DNA of 64,000 nucleotides from Eutreptiella sp. 'Long Island Sound 2002' (taxonomy: Eukaryota; Euglenozoa; Euglenophyceae; Eutreptiales; Eutreptiaceae): the NCBI GenBank assembly GCA_964036045.1, contig OZ038381.1, forward strand, positions 69,998,242-70,062,241. Direction: 5' to 3'. Below the pieces are notes generated by a model. The model searched no databases. It saw nothing but the letters and a program-made list of their open reading frames with translations, and was not told the DNA's origin. Shown piece by piece: positions 35,543-46,665 of the stretch. The position numbers and the translations under genes were made by a program. How positions within the stretch are numbered: the first letter of the stretch is position 1; every line of letters begins with the position of its first letter.

Positions 35543-35630
35543 CTTCGTTCGCCCTTCTGCTTATATGTGCCTGTACTCGGCGCATTGGATGTACGGCGCG
35601 GGGTTGCTGCCGGTGCGCAGAGGCAGACTG

Positions 35631-35642
35631 CCTCGGCTACCA
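35631..35642 (-). promoter_or_regulatory. Primer binding site of E1
   Basis: TGGTAGCCGAGG, whose first T is the last base of the 5' LTR, is complementary to a tRNA 3' end CCTCGGCTACCA. It differs at one position from the common eukaryotic initiator methionine tRNA end as I know it. The adjacent bases continue GCAGTCTGCC. Confidence 0.75.
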
Positions 35643-36427
35643 GAAAGGTTTATAGTGGTTTCAGCACTGTGTTTTTGTCTCTCCTGCTGCTTGCTGCTGG
35701 TGTAGGGTTTCCTGCTGCTTGTTTTGGAAGATGAAAAGCTTTTGTTTGCTGAAATACAGTCAATCCAGGATAGCCCAAGCCAGAAGTATGCAAGGAGAAG
35801 AGAATCAGGATCAAAGCACGAAGGGCTGCAGTGTAAACAGTGAAAGATGAAAGGATATTCACAGAAACTGCAACTCAGGTCAAATCGGAATGCATATTCA
35901 CAAGGATAGCTGAATTGTTTTGGAAAAGAGTTGGAAAACTGCCCCATGGTCACTCTCTCTCCATAGTGCCATCTCAGGAGATGTGCACTCTTTGTCTTGG
36001 GTCCCATATGTGCTGAGGTGGCAGGGCATGTGGCGATGAGGTCACTGCCATGTCACATGGGATCTTCCTACTTAGCTAGGCTGACCGGGAATTGAACCCA
36101 GGACCTCTCAAAAAGAGGTGCCCAGCCCCCTAGGGTGCATACCACTAGGACAGCTAAGTATTCATGGAAAAACATAGATAAATTCATAGGCTCTGCCTTG
36201 GATATGTCAGTTCTCAGTCAACTCAGGAAAAGATGATTTGCCTCACATTGAAAGGGGATTAAGGGGTCCACTCCATATCCTGATTGGGTGTTTGGTTCCA
36301 TAGGTCAAAATGTGTTATCACCACTTTTGGTGGGGCCAATACTAAGATAGAAATGCTTGGATGCTCAGTGCATCCCTAATACAACTAGAGTATGCCTCAA
36401 AGCATTGGAAAAGCACTTTTTCTTACT
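35642..36427 (-). repeat. 5' LTR of E1
   Basis: 786 bp, direct repeat of 25086-25871. It should hold the element's promoter. I see no convincing TATA box at a definite position. It contains the second copy of the tRNA-like segment. Confidence 0.93.
36080..36154 (-). other. tRNA-like sequence inside E1 5' LTR
   Basis: No differences from the copy at 25524-25598 in the A-box-like, variable-hairpin and B-box-like parts. It lies about 275-350 bases from the LTR start in sense orientation, so any RNA polymerase III start here would lie inside the 5' LTR and read toward gag. Confidence 0.55.
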
Positions 36428-36432
36428 CTAAT
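36428..36432. repeat. Target-site duplication of E1, right copy
   Basis: CTAAT, matching 25081-25085. Confidence 0.85.
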
Positions 36433-37060
36433 TATGGTAAGGGTCTTGGAGGGCACTTGAAGCATATGCAGGAGACCTCCCCCTCAAATGGCAAAGGGGT
36501 TCCCAATCATTTTTACTGTCGTCCTACGGACGACAAAGGAGGACAGTGCGACGCCCGTGACTGTGACGGGCGAGCCTCATGCCTCCTCCAACATCGGCGT
36601 CAACAAAGGACTAAAGATGGTCCCCAGGTGAAACGCCAAGAGCATTTCCGCTCAATGATAGGGTGCGGATATTGCGGCCAGCGGCGTCATAACGAGGATG
36701 AATGCCATATAAAATGTTGCGAGTCCAAAAAGCATAAGAAAACGGAAGAAGAGAAGAGGAAGCAAGGCGGTAGGGGCAACCCTGATTGTGGAGGCCGTAA
36801 CCCGGGAAGATCCCTAGGCAAGGGTAACCCTGGTGGAGGGCGAAGGTCCTCAGCCCCTCTTGCAAGGGGAAGAGGACAACCTGACCTTGACCCCACGCGG
36901 AACACAAGGGCGAGCAGCTTGTTGAGAAGCGAGCTTAACCCCCCTCAACCCCTCTACGAGCGGCCCAGGCAAGAACAAAACTGCCAACAAGGGCAAGGTG
37001 AACTGGCACTCCAAGTGCTTGATGAAGGCGGCGCCGCAAGTGAAGTTCACTGAAGAGGCA
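36433..37060 (+). pseudogene. E0 Gag, second part with zinc knuckle
   Basis: It continues the E0 gag after the E1 insertion; the open frame begins inside the E1 LTR and ends near 37053. It contains a CCHC knuckle (CGYCGQRRHNEDEC, at about 36665-36706) followed by a Gly/Arg/Lys-rich tail, the same layout as in E1 Gag. Upstream phrases (FYCRPTDDKGGQCDARDCDGR) match the E1 segment FWCDARDEQGHLQ. Confidence 0.75.
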
Positions 37061-38107
37061 TAGCGGGGCAGCGGCGAGGAAGCAGATTTTGCTTTTTAGA
37101 TCACCGTGAAAATTGGTGATCGGGCTTACAAGGCGGTCATGGACATTGGCACGACACTATCAATTGTGGCCAACATACTACTGAAACCCGCTAAGACGTA
37201 GAAAAACAAAACTGTGGCCATAAGGGTCCGGGATGGCAGGACCATCCACTCCCTGGGGGGTGCTCAACTTGACCGTGTGTCTAGGCGATGAACAAGTAAC
37301 TCAACGCTGCACAGTGTTGGACACCGAGGCCTCGGACATTGTCATTGGCACCGATATTCTGCACCGTAACCCCAAAGTGAAACTGTTGCTTTTGCAATGT
37401 CCCTATGCCCCGCAGTGCGACCTTGGCAGTAGCCTCTCCTTTGTCCATTTGGAGTGGTCCGGACGACAAACATGCGGTCTAAGCTACGTGAACCGGTCTT
37501 TTCGAACTGGAAACTATAAGCTGGTGCGAACCGTGGTTAAGAACGGACTGGCAGCCCTGTAAGTAAACCTCAATGAAGTTTAGGTAGAACTGTTCACAAG
37601 TAAAGAGCAGCATCTGATGCAGGTTTATTGTTCGCGATACCTCAACAATGCTTATCACTGCTACTGGATATTGACCGGGTTGTGCTATGCAAGACCCCAT
37701 TCTCCCCACTTCCTAAGGTCTCAACCATCATCGCCCTTGAAGCAGCGAGAGTGGTACTGTGTACCCCCGGAAACCGCTCTACAAGGGAAGACAACTATTG
37801 GAGGCGGTCGTTGGACCCTATGACTGTGGGAAGAAGTAAACTCCCTGGCGGCCCTACCTAGGTTCCTGAAGACTCTCAGGAGACTATGCCTGCCCCTGAA
37901 TGGGGCAGCTTGTTGTCCATCGTTGATGGTTCTCGGAACCCGGTACCTGTGTGCTACCTTGACAAGTAAGTACTCAAAGAGGTGACGGCCTAAAATTGTG
38001 GCCCAACCCTCCTACATCTCAAGAAGAGATCCGAGTATTCTTCGGTCACCACTACCAGTGCTGAAAGCTACGATGAACTGGAGACACCAGCTATCTCCAC
38101 TCCTATG
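37061..38107 (+). pseudogene. E0 protease and protease-RT linker, decayed
   Basis: The protease active-site triplet reads DIGTTLSIVA (about 37142) where E1 has DTGATISIVA, so the catalytic Asp is kept but the Thr is altered. IGTDIL at about 37350 matches the E1 LGTDFF segment. VELFTSKEQHL...YCS near 37585-37640 and WGSLLSIVDG near 37900 match E1's VELFASDKQHV and WGSMLSVVDG. Stops and frame changes are numerous. It is interrupted at 38107 by E2. Confidence 0.72.
38103..38107. repeat. Target-site duplication of E2, left copy
   Basis: CTATG, repeated at 41071-41075 just after the right LTR. Confidence 0.75.
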
Positions 38108-38372
38108 TGTATTGGTAATCTCACTGGTACACAACTTCAATGCTAGTACCATGCACACGATGAGCAGAATCCAAATTATTGACGACATGATTTACAAAAG
38201 CGATCCCTTGTGTACCATGGTCTAAAGTATAAACGGACAAATAATCTAATTGCTGGTTGATAACAACAACAGGACAGACAATACACAATACTGTGACTAC
38301 TACTGCTGTGTGCGCGCGCCGTGTGCAGTGTGCCTGCATGCCCCTCTCCTATGCATGACCACCCCCATTACA
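38108..38372 (-). repeat. LTR of E2, left copy
   Basis: Starts TGTATTGGTAATCTCA and ends CCATTACA; pairs with 40798-41070. Shared internal landmarks include 'gatcccttgtgtaccatggt' and 'tactgctgtgtgcgcgcg'. Confidence 0.78.
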
Positions 38373-40005
38373 CCCTCCCCGAAAGACCCGGCATACCAAT
38401 GGAGGGATTGACAAAAGAAACACTGGGCACAAACTGTGCAGAAATTGTTCACCTCCAACTGTTGCTGGTGCAGGGGGGGGGGCGTTGTCCCCGGGCTTCC
38501 ACATTCCTGCTCCGGCTCCCTATCGTTCTGTCGGGGGGGGGGCACCCATGGATTTCGTATACTCCTTTATATCTGTCTGTGTGAAGTGTCTCTGCTTGGC
38601 CACACTGTACCCACCAGGGACACCTTCTTGTAGGGACGTGTCCTTCAAGCATTACACCTGGGTTTCGGGCCTTCTTAAAGGGGGCACATCACGTCTACCA
38701 TATGAAACGCCCTATCCACTGACACACAGCTTTACCTCCCTCTGTCTCTGATCACCCAAATGTGAACTTCCTGGGGGGGCACTCAGTCCTCTCATATGTT
38801 TGAAAAAATGTAAGGTATCCTGGCCTCGGATGGGCGCGCTGAATGTTGTCCCAGAGCCAGGGGGGGGGGGGGGGCGTATTAGCATTTCGACCCACCCCTG
38901 GGTGTCAGACTGATGCGTGCACCTCCGATAGCGGTATCAGTCCTGAAGACAGGGCTCTCCCTCATTTCCTACACCTGGGGAAAGGACTTGGGGCACTAAG
39001 GCATGGAGAACATACCCACTAACACTCCGTGTATGTGTGGGGGCGCACAGTGCATTTTACCTGTCTATTCGCGTGGTGCAGTGCAGTTCAAGACCTTGTA
39101 AATGGCACCGGAAAGCAGTAGGGAATGATAGCCCTGATGTTGACATTCCAATGTGTACCAGGCCCATGTTATTGATGACAATGACCGACCAGCAGTACAT
39201 GAGCTGACAGATAACAGTGGATGCCACTGCCAGTGGTGGTGCACTAACAAAAACTCAGATCCTTACGCTGCTGACAAGCACATCTTGGAAGGGCAGCCGC
39301 CAACCAGGCAGCCTGAAACCAATAACAATATTTGGAACAGAAGGCAACCTCTAGAAAGTTGGCTGCGGCACCAGGAAAAACCAACCAGCGATATGTTAAA
39401 ACACAAAGCCCATCAAGGCCACAAAGCAGCGTATAAACGATGGCAGAGCGAGACCAGAGGCCTAGCATAGATCAGATGATTACAGAAACAGAAGTGCAAA
39501 AAGAGTGCCCAACGCTGGTTGGTGATTGTGGGGTGAGGCCACATGCCTAGCACCAGGTCGAGTACCTCAAAACCCCAGTGTGAGCAGTGCTAGACTCCCA
39601 AGATGCCACTGCTGTACCACAGTGTAGGGAAGAATCACACCGCAACCAAACCGAAACATCACCAAAAGACACAACGCATCCAACACTGTAAATTCACCAA
39701 CTACACAGGCATCCGGTGCTAAAACCTTGTGTGCACTGCAGTGCATACAACTGAAACTTCACTGCTTGCAATGTGCATCTCCAACGAAACATCACTGTGC
39801 AACAACCTCAAGCCCAAGCTCACCCAGAAGCAGAACAAAAGTAGGCAGAGTCACGCTGTTCAACGGACCTAGTGTGCTCGCCGTGCATAGAACACGTCTG
39901 ACACAGATTTACAGGACTCGCTTATCACGAAGATGCTGCCCAGCCTTTCTTTGAGCCCTAGATGGTCACAGTTGTGCCAGCGGTGCTAAACCAGACACTA
40001 TGGTC
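38373..40005. other. E2 interior, no gene recognised
   Basis: Several poly-G runs (38466, 38534, 38862) and short frames. A plus-strand frame at 39153-39470 (105 codons) is basic and Gln-rich and has no domain I can name. Confidence 0.4.
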
Positions 40006-40009
40006 CCCA

Positions 40010-40205
40010 CACTGACGATGATGGCGCCTCAAAACTTGAGGAGGGTGCTGACCGCGGTGCCGCAGAACTGAAACTGACGGTGGCACCACAGGACTTGATG
40101 ATAGCGCTGAAAGTGGCGCCGCAGAACTACATTACCGCGTTGATAATGGGGCCGCAGAACTTGATGACGTCACTGACAAGTGCGCCGCAGATCTTGGATG
40201 ACTGC
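40010..40205 (+). repeat. 33-bp tandem repeat inside E2
   Basis: About six copies of a unit like 'ctgac.gtggcgccgcagaacttgatga' with 33-bp spacing. In the plus frame 40080-40397 it encodes an 11-residue repeat of the form APQNLMTALxx. The unit length is a multiple of three, but there is an upstream stop in the first copies, so coding use is uncertain. Confidence 0.65.
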
Positions 40206-40797
40206 TACGAGGGATGTGCTAGCGCTCATGAGGGCTATGGCAAGGACGCGCAGGCAAAGCAGGCACAGGCAAACCTCTGGGACGGCGAAGCGCTCCAGAA
40301 TAAGCTCCGCAACCTGATCACCATGAAAGATTGCTTAATCCGAGGCTGCATGGTTGAAGAGCACCACAGCCACGTGGCCACGATACTCAGGGCCTAGAGA
40401 TCAGCTGCCAACCTGCAGATTGTGCTTCCAGGCAAGCCTAGAGCGCAGTGCAATGCGCGCGCATGTACGCTCAGGGACCGCGATGGCAAGGTCTGTTCTT
40501 ACAAGCGACTTACCAAGGGCACGTACAACTAGATCTGTGGCTCTGTACAGCATATGACCAGCATCATGAGGATCATAGAGCGCAAGATAGCGTACACAGT
40601 CTGCTTCTGAACCAAAAGCAATTAAGGTGGCGCCGACAGGGACTCGCCCATATTGGCAAGCAGCATGGCTCTCTATTCCGATCAGAATCTCACTGATGCA
40701 GCTGAAAAAACCGGCAATCCACAGGCCTCCACAGAACCAGGGGCTTGTACTGCATGACGGCAATCAACGATAGGACTGTGAGGCAAGCTCTTGTAAA

Positions 40798-41070
40798 TGT
40801 ATTGGTAATCTCATTGGTACACCAACCCACAGACCCAACGCCAGCACGATGCACACAATGAGCACAATCTTAATTGTTGACGAACTGATGTACAAAAGTG
40901 ATCCCTTGTGTACCATGGTCCAAAGTGCAAAGGGACAAATAATATGTATGATGGTGGATGACAACAACAAGACAGACAATGCACAGTAGTGCGAGTGCTA
41001 CTGCTGTGTGCGCGCGCTGTGCGTGGTGTGCCAGCATGCTCCTGTTCTATGCATGCCGATGCCCATTACA
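40798..41070 (-). repeat. LTR of E2, right copy
   Basis: 273 bp, direct repeat of 38108-38372, starting TGTATTGGTAATCTCA and ending CCATTACA. Confidence 0.78.
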
Positions 41071-41075
41071 CTATG
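41071..41075. repeat. Target-site duplication of E2, right copy
   Basis: CTATG, matching 38103-38107. Confidence 0.75.
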
Positions 41076-42760
41076 GCTGACTGTGACGACCCTCAAGCAG
41101 GGTCACCAGCTCAATACCACCGGTAAACCTGGAGGTGTTGACACTGAAACACAGTGCTTTCCTACCACAGCTCCTTATCAAAGAGGTGGACCTTGAGTCC
41201 GCCAATGCTGAGTCTCATGACCACACTGTACGTTCAATCTGGGCCTCAGATGGTGCTACAGGTAACATTCATGGCGCTAAACCCTCACGTAACATGTGCG
41301 ACGTCCAGATTGTACAACAGGTATTCTGGGCGAAGGCTGATGGTATTGAGCGATGGAACCGCCTGGACCTCCTCAACAGGACTTGAAAAACCTCCATCTG
41401 GTCTGAAGAGGACGATGAAGAGATGACGCAGCCCAGTCTTGAGACACCCGTAGTGTACTGACTGCACTATGTCCAGCTGGGCTTCCAGGACGGGAATGCA
41501 GATGAACTGTCCCCGAAAACTGTGGGGCGAATGAAAAACCAAGAAAAACGGAAGAGCAACTTCCATGTGGAGGACAACTTCTCTGAGAAATTTGAGAGCG
41601 TGAATCTTGACGCTCGTCTGAACAGGCTCATCACAAAACTGGGTGTTACGAGGGTTTCTCCCACCCCTCGCCTCCAGGAAACTGTTGCAGATGGTTTCCA
41701 AAATTGGACGCGAGTTTGAAGAGTCGGTTGTGACGCGTCGTCCCTCCCCTCCCCCAAAAGACCAAAATTGACGATATTGAACGCCAGATCCAGCAATGTA
41801 TAGATGCTGGCCTAGTTGAAGAGTATAAAAACGGGGACGGTCTCCGGCATTGTAGCCCTTATTTCCTGGTTGCCAAACCTGGCTCCACTGCTGTGCGCTT
41901 AGTTGTTCACTATGGTGAGGTAAATAAGAAGATCCAGAACCATTCGGGGAGTATCCCCAGCATGGAGAACACCCTGGAAGGAATTGCCAAGTGTCGATTC
42001 AGAACCAAGATGGGAAAGAGCAGAGGCTTCTGACAGGTTGACTACAGAGCAGGCAACGAACTGCTCATGTTTGTCACTCCTCAGGGCTGTTTCTTCCGCT
42101 GGAAGGTCATGCCCCTCGGTCTTACTAAACCTCCCGGTCTCTTTCACGAGCTGATGATCAAAATCCCATATATCTCCAGGCACAGGGTTCTTCTGCAGGA
42201 ACTGGTTTCCCGCAGAGCCAAAATGGAGGCACAAATTGTCGATGTGGGCCTGGGTACTAATACCCAAGAGGATCATAACCTCCTCCTACCAACATTTTTA
42301 GTCCTCTGTCAGAAAAAACATCCCTGCATCGAGGTCGAGAAAGTGAAGTCATGTGTCACGGGCTCGAGTACCTAGGTTTTGTTGAACACTTTCCTAAAAC
42401 TGGCCGCCGACAACACACCGTGTCGGAAAAAGTTATTACCTTGAAGGTAGAAGCAATCGTAGAGGCGGGGCTGACTGCAAAATCCGGAACCACGGAGACA
42501 ATCCTCAAGCAAATCAGGCCAGCTGCCAATATGGCCCTGACATGTGGTACCACCTTCACCGACCAACTTGGCAAGATGGTGGAAGGCAAGCAGCTGATGG
42601 TCGTTCATACAAAGCGATGCTTCCCTGGAATGCAACCCAAAAAATTGTGGCGCGTATGCAACTACATGTGCCTCGCCAAAGACAATAGTACCAGGCTTCC
42701 AGGATTTGGCAAAGAAGCACCGCACTTGGGAATTTTGGTGGAACCACTTGAGTCATCCTG
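41076..42760 (+). pseudogene. E0 reverse transcriptase, decayed
   Basis: After a poorly conserved linker, RT matches E1 closely from about 41760: IERQIQQCIDAGLV, HCSPYFLVAKPGSTA, NHSGSIPSMENTLE, VTPQGCFFRWKVMPLG and LGTNTQEDH. The active site is AQIVDV where E1 has AHIDDV, so one of the two catalytic aspartates is lost. A stop lies within the GFWQVD-type motif at about 42031, and the frame changes at about 42350 just before LEYLGF. Only faint remnants follow to about 42760. RNase H, integrase and the 3' LTR of E0 are not seen, so the element is truncated. Confidence 0.82.
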
Positions 42761-42889
42761 ACATGCTGGTTGACCGCATTTACCCTTCAAGACATATGGT
42801 ATTCCCGTGTAAGCGCCCTGCCTTTTGTTGTGAAACATTGTAATGCAACTCCGATTCAATGGGCGAGTGCGACACTGTAAGAACTAATT

Positions 42890-43440
42890 TCAGTGTGACA
42901 CCAAGGAATTTGATTTCTTTGGGCTCTTCAGAGCCTAGGGGATGCAGATTGACTGGATCTACGGAGATTCTGTGCCTGTTCAAACTTCGGCAACTTAACT
43001 GATGTTGATTGCTGCAACCTTGCCTTATGATGTGCAAGGAACCTTCCACCCTCTGATTCACCATATTGTTCCTGCTGGGCTCTGCAGAGACCAGATTCAA
43101 CAGATTGACCAATTTCATCCTTCATCTTCCCAATTGGGGAGTACTAGCCTCTGCAGAGCCCAGGATCCCATGGGATAGGGATGGACTGGATCTGAACAGA
43201 CGCTTTGCTTGTTGGAACGTCTGCACCTTCACTGATGATGACTGGTGCAACCTTGCCTGATGATGTCCAAGGATCCCCCTCCAAACACCCCCACATTCAC
43301 CGTGTTGTGCATGCTGAGCTCTGCAGAACCTAGATCAAGAACATTGACCGATTTCAGACGTCATATTACCAATTTTGAACTTCTGGGCTTTGCTGAGCCC
43401 AGGATCCCAAGGAATGCAAACGTAGGTTTTGCCAGATCGC
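42890..43440. repeat. Tandem repeat, unit about 235 bp, 2+ copies
   Basis: The phrases 'agcccaggatccca', 'gactggatct', 'tgctgcaaccttgcctgatgatgtccaagga', 'cattcaccatattgt' and 'gctctgcagag' recur in order with starts near 42930, 43160 and 43395. It lies right at the truncated end of E0. Confidence 0.75.
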
Positions 43441-46400
43441 TATTACTCGGTAGATTGCTGGATCCTGTTGCAATGTGCTCGCCTGTATGGCACCTGTGCA
43501 AACAGGAAGTAAGACAGAAGCGGTTTACATCTTGAAGAAGTTTAGTCAACGTCTGGCAAATTTTGCTGCATCGCATGGTGATGCGTTCCCGCCGGGGGGG
43601 GGGGGGATGGCCACGTGACGCTGCGGCGGACACAGACTCAAGCAGGTAGGCAAAGCACTGCGCTCACAGGGGCATCCTAGGATCCTTGCCACTCGCAAAC
43701 AAAACAAAAGTATGTACAAAAAAGACATCAGGGTATGTACACAGGTGGGGTAAGCCATGGACTGGGTTAAGGGTGCCTCAGGGCAATGGATACTGAGTCC
43801 CCAACCATATCTCACCCCTAGGTCCCACCTCCCCAGTGGCATGCAGCTACGGGGAGCCAAACACAACCCACGGACCTGCCCAAACTGGACCCTAGATCCC
43901 TGCCAAGGGAGAGGCCCTCCAACGAGCCACGGGCGCGTTCCCCAGAGCCAAATGGCTCCAAAGTTGACCGGCTCTGGCTCCGCGGGCATCTTTGACAGCA
44001 GGTCCCAACCGCACTCTGAGACGGAGATACATCGCCGCCATTATCCCCTAGAAGTTGGGGGCTGAAAATGGGCTGTTTCAGCCAATCCCGATTTGGACTC
44101 AGAAACGCCTGAAGCTGAACCCTCGGTCGGGCGGTACGAGGGTAGCGGCGAAGCAACCAACCGTGTACCCTCCGAGTACAAACTCCCTATAGGCCATATG
44201 CAACTTGGTTCCACCGGAAACCCCGGCATCCTGGCGCCACGGGGTCGCCATGTGGGGTCAGGATGCCACAAATTGACAAATTGGCCATCTCATGTGGCCG
44301 GCCAGGGTTGGCCTTCGTGGCGATCACGTCAGGCCAAGCCTTGATTCAGGGGCCTTGATATCTTCTTTGGTCCCCTTCATCGGGGTTTGGCCTGCTGTCA
44401 CATTGGCTGCTTGCTGTTCCCCGACGGGATGGTCCGGCGACGGGGCAGAAAACAGCAAGAAAGGCTAAATTTGGCAATGTGGTACGCACTGTGAGTTGCA
44501 TATCCCCGGCTAGGCCAGAGGAGCAAATACAAAACCCTAGGGCAATTGACCCTTAGTCATATGCTACAAGAATTTTCACTGGTTTCTGCCTGGGTCCCTT
44601 GCCCCATTGAGATATGGTGTTCCCAACGTGGCCTGAAATGGCATAATCAGCGAAATTTGGCCGAAACGGCCAGCACTCACGATCCCATATCTCCATGGCC
44701 ATGGCAAGCAAGAATCAGACCAAGTTTGCTATAAACACATGGGTCATAGGTCCCAATATATGCCCCATATCAACTCTGGAGGTCGCCTCTATACATTTTT
44801 CCCCTTAGCAGAACAATGCTACACCAAAAATGGCAAATGACAACATACCCCATATTGGGCCACCCATAGCTCTCCCATCCCAAGGAGACGCTACAAGGGG
44901 ACACACCCTATTCGAGGCGAGTCTTTGTCTGCTTCCAAAATCGACCTTAACCTTGGACAATGGGTGCACACAACACCGGCGCGAACATTAAGGGGGAGAT
45001 GGGGTTTGGTGGTATTATGGACGAAAAGAGGGTTGGTAGTGCCGAAAGCGTTTACTCCAAAAATTGTATCTCTGGTTCCCCAGGGAGATGAACTCTAGGT
45101 TTTTGCATGGAAGCAACGCAAAGCTTTAAGTCCCTTTATCCACATTAGTCTTGGTCCAAAGTACAAAACACTTTGGCCCTTGGAGCACACGAAAAGTGGG
45201 GAAAATGGCCAAAATGACAATATTGGGACACACAAACCCATGGGACACCAAAACCCATATAATATGGCCTATACCCAAGTTGAAGGACCCATAGTAAGTG
45301 TTTACAAACATACTTACTATGGGTCAAGTCCTCCCTTGCATCCCAAGTGAATCATGCAACCATATGGGCACGTGTGCAAAAGGCAGAATAGCCGCGCGTG
45401 CCCATAAGGCAATATTATATAAAATAGTAGATATGCTGGCAAAATTTAGACAAGCCATGCACGATGTCATTCTTGCTCTCTATTTTCTACATTGCCTTGG
45501 TTCGGGGATCATATCGCCATTGGCTTCGAGAACGACCCTTGGCGCCACGGCCATTTTGGCCAAATGTTAGAGGAAAAGTTGTATCGCGTACGCATGGCTA
45601 ACGCTGGGCTCATTATATTTATCTAAGGAAAACCCCTCATGCATTTCATTTATAAAACTATCTTCTCCTAAAGTTGTAAAATCCATTTCCATTGATCGTG
45701 GAAAATATTGTTTACCTTGTTTTGCTTCGCTAGGACCTACCCAGAAACGCTAGCACTCAACAATGCACAAGGCACAAGACGACACGTACGAACACAAGCA
45801 CAAAACATTTGCATAAATACACACTTTTGGGCCGGCTGAAGTCTGTAATACAAACATGGGAGAGTGCACTCTTGAGGATTGGGTTAAGACCTTGTTGCAA
45901 ACATGTCTCTTACCATGAACCTTCCTCGAATTCTGATTATATCTCAATGTCAAAAGTTCATGATGACATCTCTTCAATCTTTTCCAATGATCCTTAACTA
46001 TAACCATGAATGTTGCCCATGAATGAGGTAATACAAACCAATCTCTCAAGAATCGGATAGATTTGAGGAGAATCAGGAGGACCAGAGCACAAGCATGGAA
46101 AAACATCAATCCTTCGCGCATCCAATATGATGGAATGTGCTTTTACAATCCCATTTTGGGCTGACCTGAAAACTGCTCGAAATTGGCTCATTTTGGATTC
46201 GTTGGATGTCGATCGAGCTGAAAATTGCAATCTTGATATCATAAAACTCTGAAAATGTCGACGTCCATAGTTCGTGAATTTCGGGCACCAGCAACGATTG
46301 TGCTATTCGCGCCGAGGCCAATGCTAGATCATCAGCAGAAATTTCTGCAAATTTCTGCAGCTTGTATGCTTCTGTGCCCACGTCTGGTACAACCCCTTCC

Positions 46401-46665
46401 TCTGGGTAAAAAAATGTTTTCCGCAGGAGGACATTTGTTTTCTTCTGTTTTCTTTTCAGTGTGTGCAAAATCACTTGTTTCGCAGATGAGCAGGAATAGA
46501 CAGCGAAAAACCTTTGCAAGTAGGAGTGAGCATTGCCAAAAATCATCCTCATCCGCATCCACCACAAAAACTGGTATTGGACGTGGATGAAGGCGTGTAA
46601 ACTTGGAGGAGGAGATGGTGGGAGAGGAAACAACGGCACGAAATGTAGTAGTGTGACCCACCCTG
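43441..46665. other. No gene recognised; one strong hairpin
   Basis: No supported gene. Poly-G tract at about 43595-43606. The longest frame, minus 46106-46675 (189 codons), has no motif I know. The 44.0-45.1 kb part has 'ggccgaaa/ccatatct' phrases that look like old repeat. A perfect inverted repeat is listed separately. Confidence 0.4.
45286..45325. repeat. Perfect 14-bp inverted repeat (hairpin)
   Basis: GACCCATAGTAAGT at 45286-45299 is the exact reverse complement of 45312-45325, with a 12-base loop that itself contains GTTT/AAAC. It could form a stable hairpin or cruciform. No gene flanks it, so a terminator role cannot be argued. Confidence 0.85.

Larger units (their letters stand above)
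25086..36427 (-). mobile_element. Nearly complete Ty3/gypsy LTR retrotransposon E1
   Basis: E1 is 11,342 bp, antisense to the window, flanked by CTAAT duplications and two 786-bp LTRs. In sense order it has the 5' LTR (36427-35642), a primer site, a Gag-protease frame, a reverse transcriptase-RNase H frame, an integrase-chromodomain frame, 2.2 kb of non-coding 3' sequence, a polypurine tract and the 3' LTR (25871-25086). I count about 15 differences between the LTRs by eye (about 1.9%), so insertion was fairly recent. Three in-frame stops in the 5' part of gag and a frame break in RNase H suggest that this copy is defective unless recoding is used. It inserted into the related element E0. Confidence 0.93.
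38108..41070 (-). mobile_element. Non-autonomous LTR element E2 inserted in E0
   Basis: About 2.96 kb, bounded by direct repeats of 265 and 273 bp that start TG and end CA and flanked by CTATG duplications. The interior of about 2.4 kb has no protease, reverse transcriptase or integrase signature. A purine tract GGGGAGGG on the minus strand abuts the left repeat and suggests minus orientation. I see no convincing primer site. LTR copies look roughly 80-85% identical, so it is much older than E1. Best described as a large non-autonomous LTR element that would need enzymes from another family member. Confidence 0.75.
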
